64,000 bases of DNA, from positions 2,147,857 through 2,211,856 of the forward strand of contig RPFO01000103.1 in assembly GCA_009746045.1 (NCBI GenBank), given 5' to 3'. Of the stretch, positions 1 through 11,800 are shown piece after piece. Made by a program: the position numbers and the translations under genes. Source of the DNA: Mesostigma viride (lineage: Eukaryota > Streptophyta > Mesostigmatophyceae > Mesostigmatales > Mesostigmataceae). How positions within the stretch are numbered: position 1 is the first letter of the stretch; every line of letters begins with the position of its first letter. The notes below the pieces were generated by a model, which worked only from the letters and a program-made list of their open reading frames with translations, was not told the DNA's origin and made no database searches.

Positions 1-533
1 TACTCAGGTATACCGCATCAGGTTTAAGATCGCCTACAGCTCTCAACTTTAAGATCGTCAGCCCTGGATTTGATTTTAGGTCTAAGATCGCAGCCCTGGG
101 TCAGGCGGACCCCAATCTTAAACGTGTGTGAAGGGGGTGTACTCAGGGCTTGCGGGCGGCCGACAACAATCCTCAACGTCGACAGCAGGAACAAAGTAAG
201 AGAGGCTTGACTAAGATAGGCCTGACTAAAAAAGGCATGACAGACGGCACAAATCCATGGTGGAAGAAAACCAGACACTTGTCAATAATGGTCATTGAAG
301 CAGATCTTGAGAAATTCATGGATGACATAAGAAACGTGGCACCCCAGGGCAACCAATGACACCCAGACAAACCACGTAAACACCCGTTGTAATATCTCAC
401 CATGCGAAGCTCATCATACATTTCAACGATAAACAGTACAGACACCAGCATAAACACATCACCATGGCCAACTCCACGCAACTGCAATACACACACCAGT
501 GTGAATTTCTCAGACACGCCACGGTCAACCCAC
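1..533. other. Intron and unresolved left edge of the Tic62-like gene
   Basis: The donor GTGGGT begins at 533 on the minus strand, so this stretch is intronic or holds unrecognised 3' exons. No Tic62 C-terminal block could be found in any minus frame. An AT-richer stretch near 370-520 has no protein signal. A poly-G run lies at 660-680 just inside the neighbouring intron. Confidence 0.5.
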
Positions 534-3500
534 CTGCAGACGCGAGACCAGGCCGCCAAAGACAGAGTCGCGCGGCAGCAGCTTGACGTTGTGGGTGAGC
601 TTGAAGTTGTCAGTCGGCCGCTCCATGCCGCCGGGGCGGATAATCTGCGCACAAGCATGGGGGGGGGGGGGGGGGGGGGCAGGTGCGGGGATAGAGGAGG
701 GTAGGGGGAAAGGGCTAGGACTGGAGGGTTAAGGGAAGCTGCGATGGGGCCAAAAGGAGGGAAGAGAGGGGCAGGAAAGGGGAAGCATGGGAACCAGAGC
801 CCTGGACTAGGGAGGAAACCCTTGACTAGGGAGGAAGAAGGGCAGGTGTGTTGCTATGGGCCAGACAGGGGGGGGGGGAGGTTAGCGCTCACACAGGAAG
901 GTGCAAACAACACCAGGTGGCTGGGTGGCTCGGGGTGTATGCCGTGTGTGTATACCATGTGTGAGCGTTTATACCGTGTGAGAGTGTATACCGCGTGAGA
1001 GTGTATATCGTGTGAGAGTGTATACCGTGTGTGAGTGTATACCGTGCGTGCGTGTATCCCGTGTGAGAGTGTATACCGTGTGTGAGTGTATACTGTACGT
1101 GGATGTATACCATGCGAAGGGACAGCAAGCGCGGACAAAGGCTGGCAGATGGAATATCTGCGGGCGTTCAAGCAGCCCCCGTGGGCACAGGTCGACAGCA
1201 CCCCATCAGCAAACGCATGACGTGGAAACAATGGACCCCCATACAGCCTATTAGATGTCATTAGCGCACTCCTATCGAGGGGAGCAACTCCAACTGGTCC
1301 CTTCTCAACAGCCCGGCACGGCGACTAGCGCGCTGGTGCACGCCCCACGTTGGATGTGGTCAGTGCACCCGCTGGTTTAGAGAGAGGAGCAACACAAAAC
1401 GTTCCCTACTTGGCAGCTTGACTAGGAACCGGCACGCACCGTGTAGCCCATGTTGGACGCAATCAGCGCGTCTTCGGCCTTCTTCTTCCACGACAGGATC
1501 TGGCCAAACACGCTGGCGGGGGGAACGGGCCACCGTGGAGGGGGAGGCAGGTACAAAGTATTACAGTGAGCCGAGAAGGACGTTGGCAAACAGGCTGTGT
1601 GAGGGGGGGGAGGCGGAAAGGGCACAAACAGGGGGACGCCACGTCCACGAGGAGAGAGGGGACTACGGGGCAGGAAGGTCAAGGACAACACGGTGAGCCG
1701 AGCGGGGGATGGGCTTCATGGTTAGCGCCTTCACGGGCAATCAGCAGCGGGTAGAGCCCATGGGCAAATTAGGGCATAACAAATAAGCGCGGTCAACCAT
1801 GAGCCCAGTGGGCGATCTCGTTGGCGACCTAGCAGCGGGAACCAACAGCTGTACAAGCAATCAAAAGGATATGAGAAACGGCATAGTCAACGGGCAACCA
1901 AAAGGGTGACCTTATGCAGGGGTCCTGGTGTAGTAAACATCATTGTTATTGATAAGTGTAGAAAAACATCATTATTGATTGCACGAGTGTTTGCACCCCT
2001 ACATCAAAAGGATCCGTATGGAGTCTGATGGTGGCACCTTGGGGGCGCAGCATCTACCACAAAGCGTGCGCAGTAAACAACACCGAGTACCATGGCACCT
2101 GGTCGAGGGCATCAGCAGGCCAGTACCTGTTAGACAGAAGGACAGTACCTAGTTAAGGACACCAGCACCTTGTACATTACATTAGGATGGTGGTTCTTGC
2201 TGGAGGCCACGAGCAAAGCAGCACGTACTTAACAGGACTGGCCGCACAAACGAGAGGGCGGCAGCACCCAGAATCATGCAAGGATGATGCCTACATCACC
2301 CCATCAGAAGGGCATCCTTGCCAGATCGCCAGCACATACTTGAGGACGGAGGCCGGGAAGCCCAGCTTCGAGGTTCCCAGCGACGTCACCAGCACAAACG
2401 AGTCCACGCCGGCCTTCTCCGCTGAAGGACCGCGGGGGGGAGGAAGACGACGCAAGTACGGTGGCACAATCAGAAAAATGTGATATTGGAGGGCGCCATT
2501 GCCGGTGTATGGGGGAGGCCCAGGCAGGTGATACTCTGTAGGGGTCCACCCGTTAGCCAGGAGGCAGCCACATCACTCTGATGGATTATCCCATGCGCTC
2601 CCTGGTATTAATAAATTAGGTAATCTCTTAATGTGCTCCCTGGTATTAATAAATTAGTTAATCTCTTAATGTGCTCCCTGGTATTAAAAAATTAGTTAAT
2701 CTCTTAATGTGCTCCCTGGTATTAATAAATTAGTTAATCTCTTAATGTGCTCCCTGGTATTAATAAATTAGTTAATCTCTTAATGTGCTCCCTGGTATTA
2801 AAAAATTAGTTAATCTCTTAATGTGCTCCCTGGTATTAAAAATTTAGTTAATCTCTTAATGTGCTCCCTGGTAAGGGGCGGCATGGGGCGGGGGGGGGCG
2901 GGGGGTGGAGGTCACTACCAGCGATGACGGGCGATGGCAACAGCATTACTACCGTATCGGATAAGCCCAACCGTGCCCATCCCGCCACCTAACTTGGCAC
3001 CTGGTGCCCGGCACACACAACGAACGTCCCTGGTGGCTGCGGTGGCCATACGCCCCCCTCGGGTGAGAGCGATCGCTCGGGGCCCATCATCGCCTTGAAC
3101 AAGCCATGCTAACACGCGAGGCCATGCTGCTGCTCGCAAACCAGAATAGCCATGGCAGAAGCACTTGTCAGGCAGTTGGGGATGACCGTACTGCTTGAAT
3201 GAGCCGCGAATGTCCCAAGCCCACCATCTCCTTTCCAAGCTCAGTGCCCACCGAGCAGTGCCCACCAAGCAGAGTCTACCGAGCATTGGCCAGGCCGTCA
3301 CATACGATGACCACCCGTGCTAAATGAACCGTGCTTGTGCTGCCATTACAGCGTGCTGCGCCCCCCCACGTACCGGCCTTGATGAGCGCGATCGTGCCCA
3401 GGCCGTCAATGTCCTTTGGCTGGCTGCCGTTGAGCGCCTCTGACGCCCCCAGCGCGCACGCCACGCGGCCCGCGTTGCCGATAGCGTTTGCCAGCACCGC

Positions 3501-5934
3501 CTCGCGGTCGGGTGCGTCGGTCACGTCAAACGCGACCAGCTTGAGGTTGCCGTCCTGCTGCGCCGTGATCAGGTCGTACATGAGCGCCACCTGGCGACAT
3601 CGTTGTTGATGTTGTTGTTGTTGTGGTTGTGGTTGTTGTTGTTGTTGTTGTTGTTGTGGTGGTGGTGGTGGTGGTGGTGGTGGTGGTGGTGGTGGTGGTG
3701 GTGGTGGTGGTGGTGGTGGTGGTGGTGGTGGTGGTGGTGGTGGTGGTGGTGGTGGTGGTGGTGGTGGTGGTGGTGGTGGTGGTGGTGGTGGTGGTGGTGG
3801 TGGTTGGCGCGCATGTGTGCGTGTGTTTTTGTGGGTGGGCAGTTTTCGTGGGGGGGGGGTGGGTTGGGGGGGGAGCGGATGGATGGTCAGCAAAAGGGGG
3901 GTGGGATGTCGGGGTGTCCGGGCATCACTGGTAGATGCGCGCAATTACCGCATTCCGTGCAACCACCACGCAGCGAGCAAAGAAGAAGACAGGATTGTGC
4001 CGCTTAGACGCCCACTCGGCGGGCAATCCGCGCGTGGCAGGTTAATTCCAGCGCAGAAGTACTAGTGCCGCCTACCCATGCTGGTTCTGGCCCACACACA
4101 CAAACACACACGCACACGCGAACAAACACACGAACAAAAACACGCACGCACAAGAACGCACACACGAACACATACAAACACACACTCGCACGCACATGCG
4201 CACACGCCCTCACGCACATAAACACACAAGTGCACGTGCTCGTCTCACCTCCAGTTGGTTCTGGGCCTTCTCCACGTCGCGCACGCCCGCGCGCACCTTG
4301 TAGCCCTTGGCCAGCAGCTCGCTGCGAGTGGTAGGCAACACAGTCAAGGTCGTGGGGGCAACACACACGCGGCGGGCAAGGTACGGACGACAGGCGCAAG
4401 GGTACCGTGACAGGCAGGAGCCGTGAGGGGCAAGACAGGCAAGATGAGAGGGGGGAGCACAGGCAAGACCACGGGGGACAACACACACATGGCGCGCTGG
4501 CTGGGCACGAGGGTGCAGCGAACAGAATAACGGGTGGCAGGAGCAACCAGCATGAGGGACGACACACACACGGCCACCGACATGGCACTGCGGCCAGCGG
4601 CTCGATGCGGGTGACAGGCGCTCTGAGTACGCACACGTTACAGTCACAAGGATAGTGGGTGAGGTGCATACACCGCAGCGACAGGGATAGGAACGATAGG
4701 GAATGATAGGAATGATAGGAACGATTATCACGAGAACAGTAGCAGGCATTTGACGTCGGTTGGTGACAGACCAATCACACGAGGCGAACCCATACACGCT
4801 ACCGGGTATTCCAGATGCACCATGCCAGGCCACCCACGCCGAAGCAATAGCAAAGTATACTTGATTATATTATTAATATTTTCTATTTATTGAAGCAGGT
4901 GCATGGCAATCCAGAAACCGGTCACAACGCAATGCAGACACAGGTACCGTGCGACCCAGGCATGCGCTACCAGGGGAGTCATGCCCCACACGCAAAACAC
5001 AAATAATTGGTCTACCTCATGTGTGCCTACCTCATGTGAATGACGGGGCATGCATGCCACACACAAGCACTGGCTCGGGCAGGCAACGCCAGGCCCAGGC
5101 CCTGACTCACGGAACACGTGCAGCCAACAACACAGGTTGCGAAGCCACGGTCAGAGCTGGTCTGTCGTCTCACCATCACGCACGGAAACGCATAAGGCTG
5201 AAGCTGGATTGTGTACAGGCATGTCTAGGCGCAGCATGCTACCACGAACGGTGTATCGAGGCACCCACCGAACAATGCGAGCGCCGGTACGGCCCGTTGC
5301 ACCCGCCACGAAGACCGTGTTGGGGTCCTGCTTGGCGGGCTTGCCAGCAGGGACTGGGACCTTCTTCAGGATCGTGGTGCCTGTTCGTGTACGCGATGTG
5401 CATCAACCGGCATGTAACGCTTTTGTTAAAGGCCTGTGGAGAAGATGTCCCGTGCACGCCTGTATACATCCATGTCTGCCTCCTATCACACTACAGCATA
5501 ACAGGTGGGCGTGCCAGCGAATTTGGCTTGCAATGGCACGATCTTCGGAATTAGATTTCCCTTTGCCTGCGTCTAGGGAGCGGCCCGGAGCTCCCTTGCG
5601 GCTTTGCGATGATGATAATACCCTGCAAACCTGATAAATAATAGACTATCTTTCTGCATATTCGGTGCTGCAAACCCTAGCCTGGAAGCCAATCTCGTGC
5701 TGCTAGAACCTCACCAAAGTTGCCGAATAGAGCTTTAACTTCCAGAGCAGCAGCACGCTGCTTCGCCTGCTGGTTCTCATTCTTAACAAGTCTAGAAACC
5801 CCATTCCCAAGGAATGATGAGCGGAATGCCGCCTGGGCGGGTTGCGCACACAGTGGCTGTTGACGGCGGGCCAGCTTCTCAATGGCGGTCTGAGGCTGCG
5901 CCACCTTGAAGGCGGCGACGCTGATTGTTGCCAT
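534..5934 (-). CDS. Tic62-like plastid NAD(P)-binding Rossmann protein (partial, 7 exons)
   Basis: Exons in transcript order: 5934-5715, 5380-5269, 4321-4249, 3590-3374, 2421-2340, 1512-1440, 644-534. They total 888 bases (296 codons) with matching phases and GT-AG borders. The product starts with a plastid-like leader, then has the dinucleotide-binding motif VFVAGATGRTGARIVREL (GxxGxxG), an acidic beta strand LVAFDVTD, the block FVLVTSLGTSKLGFPASVL, SWKKKAEDALIAS and IIRPGGMERPTDNFK. These match the atypical short-chain dehydrogenase domain of Tic62, which binds NADP(H) and ferredoxin-NADP reductase at chloroplast membranes. Whether this copy carries the proline-rich FNR-binding tail of plant Tic62 cannot be seen, because the 3' exons lie left of the window. 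A general NmrA-like plastid reductase remains possible. Start 5934 is chosen by alignment with the related exon at 15460; an in-frame ATG at 5949 is an alternative. Confidence 0.88.
935..1115. repeat. GTATACCGTGTGAGAGT minisatellite in Tic62-like intron
   Basis: About nine imperfect copies of an 18-20 bp unit of the form gtgtataccgtgtgagagt lie between the exons at 1512-1440 and 644-534. The ORFs that cross it are repeat artefacts. Confidence 0.85.
2597..2872. repeat. 38-bp tandem repeat, about seven copies
   Basis: The unit reads roughly taatgtgctccctggtatta followed by an AT-rich stretch ending in ttagttaatctct. It lies in the Tic62-like intron between exons 3590-3374 and 2421-2340. Copies differ by one or two bases, which suggests recent expansion. 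Confidence 0.92.
3603..3803. repeat. (GTT)n/(GGT)n trinucleotide expansion beside a splice acceptor
   Basis: A short GTT-rich block (3603-3657) runs into about 48 uninterrupted GGT units. On the coding (minus) strand this is an (ACC)n-(AAC)n tract that ends 13 bases before the acceptor of exon 3590-3374, where the branch point and pyrimidine tract should be. Poly-His, poly-Pro, poly-Val and poly-Trp ORFs here are repeat shadows. Confidence 0.95.
4089..4230. repeat. CA-rich microsatellite
   Basis: Imperfect (CA)n with cgcaca and aacaca variants lies in the Tic62-like intron just downstream (minus sense) of exon 4321-4249. It is non-coding. Confidence 0.85.
5715..5934 (-). CDS. Tic62-like gene exon 1: chloroplast transit peptide
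   Basis: The 73 codons encode an Ala/Gln/Arg/Ser-rich leader with few acidic residues near the start (MATISVAAFKVAQ...). This fits a plastid transit peptide. The exon ends TTTG before the donor GTGAGG. The one leftover base joins the GC that opens exon 2, giving Gly followed by TTILKKVPVPAGK. The same exon architecture occurs at 15460-15235. Confidence 0.8.
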
Positions 5935-8736
5935 GACCCCGGACGCCATGACTACCGACCCGGTTGTGAAACGAGACGGGAAACAGAGTCCCCTCACGAT
6001 TTTCCTTCACGCCTTTCTGCCACACATTGCCCAGTGCGCTCGCGAATGTTTATCCAGTCCGGGGGTCAAACAACGAGGTAGACATGCGCCGCGCCAGTCC
6101 AGGACGCATCGACTACAACAAAAATCTTGACCGAGAAGCAATGCTACTCGGCCGAAACCGCCTGCTATTGCACGCTGACCAGGAATGGCGCTAGTGTACC
6201 GTAGTGTGGAAACGGATATGCAGATTCACTAACCTGGCGGTAGATTACCGTATCCGTCCCGCGTGACACTCTGGCATATGCGCTGCTTTTGCAAACGATA
6301 TCGATAGACCTGTAGTCGACGTGGGCAACAACAACAACAACAGACCTGTAGTCGAGCTGACAGCGCTGGGCGCGGCGCAGCGTCGGTGGTTGCCAGGTTG
6401 CCAGGTTGGCAGCACAAAGGAGATGAGATGCTGACGTGCCGAGAAGAAAGAGGTAGGTACTCCAACCCGCGGATATGACTGTCGACTGCTCTATCTTGCG
6501 AAAATGCACACGCACAAAAAAATGTATTCGTGCACGTAGCCACGAACGCATCGTCGCGGTAAACGATCGATCGTCGCCTGGACATGCCTTGCATGCACAT
6601 CATTATTGCCTTCGCAACTTGCCACCGCGCCCCCGTTACCTTTTCCGTGCATGAAGAGCTAGCTTACTGCACCACATGGGCCGTAAGGTAGCAGACGCAC
6701 TACCTGCATCGCACTAGAAATATGCCTTCCGGATTGCGTTAAGGGAGGGAAGCCGAGCATTTTGACGACCATGGGCCTCGAACGTAGCCTGACCGGCAGG
6801 AGTTAGCCCGTAAGGCAGTCCGAAAGCCGCCCGGTATTGCGACGGCTGGCTAAGGAGGGGTACGCGGTTAACCTAATCGACAGCTCGTTGCCTCTGTACG
6901 GCATGTCCAGGTGTTATGAAGCCGCTCATGGCAAATGGCTACGTTTCCCCTGGGTAATTGTGCTGTTGATGATCAGACCGTCGGGGGTTGACGAGGCGCG
7001 ATGACCGCGTTTACGGGGATGTAACCGATTTTTTTGTCTTTGCCGGAAGTGCTCGGGTTTGTGGTCGACAAGCTTTCCGAAACCTATTACTTCGGCTGGA
7101 CCTTTGGTGCGAGGGAATGGCAAGGTGTTTGTGTGCTGGTGGGTGAATTGTGCTTGCATAGCGAGCGGGACGCACCGCCATTCGGTCAGGACTTTCCACT
7201 TTTGAACATGGGTTTGTTTGCCCTAAGGACTCGGATTTTAAAATGAAGTGTCTAAGGCGCTGTGTGCCAACGGGCCTTGCTTCATTCGGATCTGACTGCA
7301 AGGCTACGTTAGGTCTCCAACGTAATGGGTTGCGGTTGTGGGGGCGAAGGTGGTATACGGAATGCGCTACATGGCATGGGCGGGGGCCCTTATCTATGCT
7401 TCTTGCCCGCGAGGGAGGACTGTCAGTGGAGGAAGTTAGAGGACATGGAAAGCTAACAAGGGGAGTGGGGGGGGCGGGGGGAGAGGTTGGAAGTGGGGGG
7501 CACAAGTCGCGCCAGCTGGCGGCAATGAGCCAAAGACTGTGTGCCAAATGACGACAGTTCTGTCATGGGTGGTCTAGCTGCAGGGTGAATGTTCGGTGAT
7601 GCGTTGTTAGCTCGGCTTGCCTAGTGAGTATAGCCTATACCGGGAAGGCCGGGAAGGTCGTGCAGGTGTAGGGCCAGTATAGAGAGGGGGATAGGGCTCG
7701 GGTGCCCCAGCCCCGTCCTTAAGTTCACACCCCACGCGCTCATAACCCTGTGCCAGCATCCCACATGCTCACACCCAACATGCCTGTAACCGTTAACAAA
7801 TATATTGCATGAGGATGCATGCAGGGGCTACCTACACAAATCAAGCCAAGCTGCTGCAGGGCACCTTCCCGCCCGATTCATGCCAAGGAGGGCGAACGCA
7901 TTGTCTGTACTCCGTGGAAAATAACAGTGTGCGCTGGCTCAAGTGTGGTTTGGTTCTATCGCTTTGCTTCATGGCCAACGCGGCAGATAGTAATCCAAGC
8001 CTTCCATTTCCATCCCCGATTGAGGACTTGTGCTCACGCGACGCAGTCTACGTGTAAGTTATTGGATTAAGCGTGCAGACCCACTCAAGCGGACAGCTAG
8101 AGAGCACACGAGGCCTGAGGCCTGGACCTGAGGCCTGCAATTTGGGACCTGGCGAGGCACGTGGACCGGCTTGTTCTCCATGTTTATTGCAGATTTTTAG
8201 CTCCATAAATACCCCCCCACAGCACATCCCCCATTGCTTGCATGCACTAGCTAAACGATGAATTGTCTCCAACAACACCACGATATTTTATGCATCATCG
8301 CTATACTTGTCCTTCAGCACGCCACCACCAGGGTCTCATCTGTAAGCAGACTGAGATGGATCGAAGGAGGGTTTTATGAGACGGGCTTCCGATGAGCCAA
8401 GGATGATGCGGGTGACCGATACGACGGCACGCACCACCAGCATGACTACATTGAAGAAACTGGACCAGTACCGGGAAGTGAAGAGAATCGCAGATGGTTT
8501 GTGCATAAAGCAAGGTGTCGTCTGTTTCCTTAATAAACATGTACTAGTGTAAGCAGATGGTGTGTTTTGTTATTCTGCAACTGAAGCACATGGTGGTGTT
8601 GGCTGCCATTGTGACAAGCCACGCACATTGCAGGCATTGCTGCTGGGTAACAAGCATGAAGCACCAGACAGTTGACGGATCATCACATCATCCAGCCAGC
8701 CATTAGCAATCGTACAACTGGCCAATCTTGTTTCTA
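5935..8736. other. Intergenic region between the PC4 gene and the Tic62-like gene
   Basis: Both flanking genes run on the minus strand, so this region should hold the PC4 3' UTR (near 8736) and the Tic62-like promoter (just right of 5934). No conserved protein is visible; the longest ORFs have no recognisable motif. A LINE-type 3' tail remnant lies at 8020-8051. An imperfect AATAAA-like motif occurs near 8533, but no clear minus-strand TGTAA was found close to the PC4 stop. Confidence 0.5.
8020..8051 (+). repeat. Interspersed repeat tail (ctcacgcgacgcagtctac family)
   Basis: The end motif tgctcacgcgacgcagtcta, preceded by a gaggactt stretch, also occurs near 44461-44490 and twice at 46107-46170. 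This marks a short dispersed retroelement 3' end. The body of this copy is not recognisable. Confidence 0.6.
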
Positions 8737-8828
8737 TCAAAATTGTGATTCTATTTGCTTTACGGCCTTGTCTATGTCGTCCACATGGTTCCGCAGCTGC
8801 ATCCACTGCTCCACGGTCAAGCTGATGC
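8737..8828 (-). CDS. PC4 terminal exon: C-terminal helix and stop
   Basis: Two bases complete the Gly codon, followed by 29 codons and [23 protein letters not shown] is the conserved C-terminal strand-helix. The protein ends soon after, as in KIWI proteins. Confidence 0.92.
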
Positions 8829-11800
8829 CTGCAGGCCAGCACGGGGTGGCAACATGTGTAGCAGCAAGCACAGCAAATATAATTCAGTTGGTCATGGTTG
8901 GTAAGGAAGTGGCAAGACCAGAAGCTGGTTCACATGAGCTAAACCCGCATGCATGTCAAGCACAAGCAAAAACTTGTAACAGCACATAGTAGTAAGGAAA
9001 TATGTCCACACGTTCTGTGACTTTGTTCCTAACACTGTCGTAAGGGGTATGACATTGCAAGGTAGCATTTGTCAAGCATATGACAACATGTTATGTCGTT
9101 CCGTTTCCTAAACTTCTCAATCCTGATTGAATCAGCCATAACGCTAGCACAAACAACAAGGACAGCTGTAGTCCTTGCAATTGGTTGTCTCGTGGACGAG
9201 TGCCTGAGGATGCAAGTGACCCTAGGCGAAGGTGGTGTGGTGCAAGTGTTGCTATGGTAGCGCCAAGTGCAGCACAAGGCCAGGCAAGCTGTGGACAAAG
9301 AGCCGCAGCTAGGCAAGACAATGCGACCAGACCAGCTGGTTGGGTTAAATAAGATAAAGGGGTTTAGGGGGCAATGGAACATAGTATGGAGGCAACAGGG
9401 GCCTCCCCCGCCCCCCCTTTGTTTGTCGGCTCCCTCCCTCCTCGCTGTGTATAGGGCTTTAAGGTTCCTTGATAAGTAATTTGGTACCCAGGTGACTCAG
9501 TCACGTGCTTTCCACTCATCTGCCAGCTCTTGTGTTGTCAGCGTTTGCTGGGCACTCACCTGCCAAAGGCATGGCCCGCTTTGGTAGCCAAGGGAGGCAA
9601 ACAGCAGGGGGTGGTAAACACTAAACAGTCTCTCGTGAACAAGGGAGGTACTGGCAAGCCTTGAGTGCTCCAGCCCGAGAAACAACCATGAGGAAATCGT
9701 ACAAGGAATAAGCCATGACAAGGCAGCACCAACTCGAGGACAACCAAAAATACCTTTCCTCCCCGGCCGCATCTCCCCGTGCTCCACGTAATATTCCCGT
9801 ATGTCCACCAGCGTCCGGCCCATATACTCACGCACAGAAACATATTTCAGCTTCCCCAGCTGCGAGGCAAGACACGCAGTGACACCAGGCATCACACAGT
9901 GACACCAGACGTCAGAAAACATGAAACCACCAGTTGAGGCATCGGAAACGTCTTGGCGGTCCAATGAAACCTTGCGAGCCTCACAAGCCGAGGCAGCTGA
10001 GCCCTAGTTCGTCCCCGCGTGCTACCCCAACATGGTCCTCCTTTGTCGCCCCATCCCATTCCCCACCGTTTAATTGCCCCGCGTCCCATGGGTTGAAACA
10101 CAAGCGTGGGCTCACGCAGCGCCCCATGGAGAGGGCAAGGAAAATCGGAGAATCCAAAAAATACTGCGGGGGAAAGGGGGGAAAGGGGGGAAAGGGGGAA
10201 AGGGGGGAAAGGGGGAAAGGGGGAAAGGGGGAAAGGGGGAAAGGGGGGAAAGGGGGGAAAGGGGGAAAGGGGGAAAGGGGGAAAGGGGGAAAGGGGGAAA
10301 GGGGGAAAGGGGGAAAGGGGGAAAGGGGGGAAAGGGGGAAAGGGGGGAAAGGGGGGAAAGGGGGGAAAGGGGGGAAAGGGGGGAAAGGGGGGAAACGGAA
10401 GAGAGGGAAGGGAGGAGGAGGAAGAGAATTCGCTCATATTGAAATGTATATCCTACATTTTCATCTGTTGTATTTGTGTGTGTGGTCATACTCAAACTCA
10501 CATTCAAGCATTCCTTTGTTGCATAACGCACCCCGATCCAAATCCATAGGGACATGCGAATGGCTGAATTCGTCATGTCTCGGGCCCCAAGTGGCCGTGT
10601 GGGCCTCCCATGGACGAGATCCATGTATAAATAGTATATAATAGTATATAAGTAGTATAGTATATAATAGTTGGATCTACTCAAGTAATAGCAGCATGGC
10701 CAGAATTCCGTCAAACGTCCCGTTTGCCACTCGTCCAAGGAAGGCTCCCCAAACAGACCCCAAATTGCTACGGTGTTTTTGCCAAGGTACCGGTTCCGGT
10801 ATTCTCCCGGTAATTACCGGTGCCCCCCGGCCGACTGGTAAGCCCCCCCCGGCCGACCGGTATGCTATATGCCAAGCAGGAAACCCCCCCCGGCCGACCG
10901 GTATGCTATACGTCAAGCAGGAAACCCCCCCCGTTCGACCGGTATGCTGTGTTCAGAGCAGGGTACCCCCCGCCCGTTCAACCGGTTTAAGCCATTGTGA
11001 ATTGTACGGGCTGCCCTGGTCGACCGGGAAGCTTTAAATGCCGGCCGGGGTTCCCCGGTTTCCCCGTCAGACAGACCCGGTACTTATAACCTGACTATTA
11101 CAAAATATCAATCGATTAGTATATGTTACAATTCCCAGCATTTACAAAAAGTTTGCACATTGGTGCCATGCTAACACCTCCACGGAATGTAAATGCCGAC
11201 ACAGCAGAGCCCTGCTGAATGCCCGACAAAAACCAGGGCGCCAGGGAATGAAATCTCGCGACGGTCCGATCGCAGCTACAACATACCTTACTGATCAACA
11301 TAAAATAGTAGTGCGTGACCCTCAGATGCAGTATTTAAAAAATCGTCATGGACAACGGCTCGATTCCTCGTCAAGGCTAGGCGATCAGTTTTGCGAGAAC
11401 ATCGCTCGCTCGCAACTCACGTACAAATAATAACTGTGAGCACTGAGCTGCCTAAGTTGAGGCGTCAAGCGTCGAGGCTCTAGAGTTGAGTTGTATGGAT
11501 CCTGGGCCCGGGTTTGGGGGCACAACGTGCTCAAGTCAGCCAGTTGGCGGCTAGTGCTGTACCTGGACGTGCGAACTGCGAGAGAGGAGGGGCTGAAGTT
11601 TCAACTTCAAACTTGGGTACGTCTTGCGTAAATCGATGCTCCGTACCCAAGTAACAAAAGGCGTGGCGCGGTGCAGCTTTGACCCTACAGTGAATGGGTC
11701 AGACTCGGCACTCAGCAGTCAGCAGCAGCCAGCAGGCAGCAAGTCGAGTCTGTCAATGCGTGGTGGACTTATCGGGTAACAAATGCGCTGCAACACAACG

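Noticed and set aside
3569-4007. Poly-His, poly-Trp and poly-Val ORFs
   Set aside because: Frames of the (GGT)n microsatellite in the Tic62-like intron.
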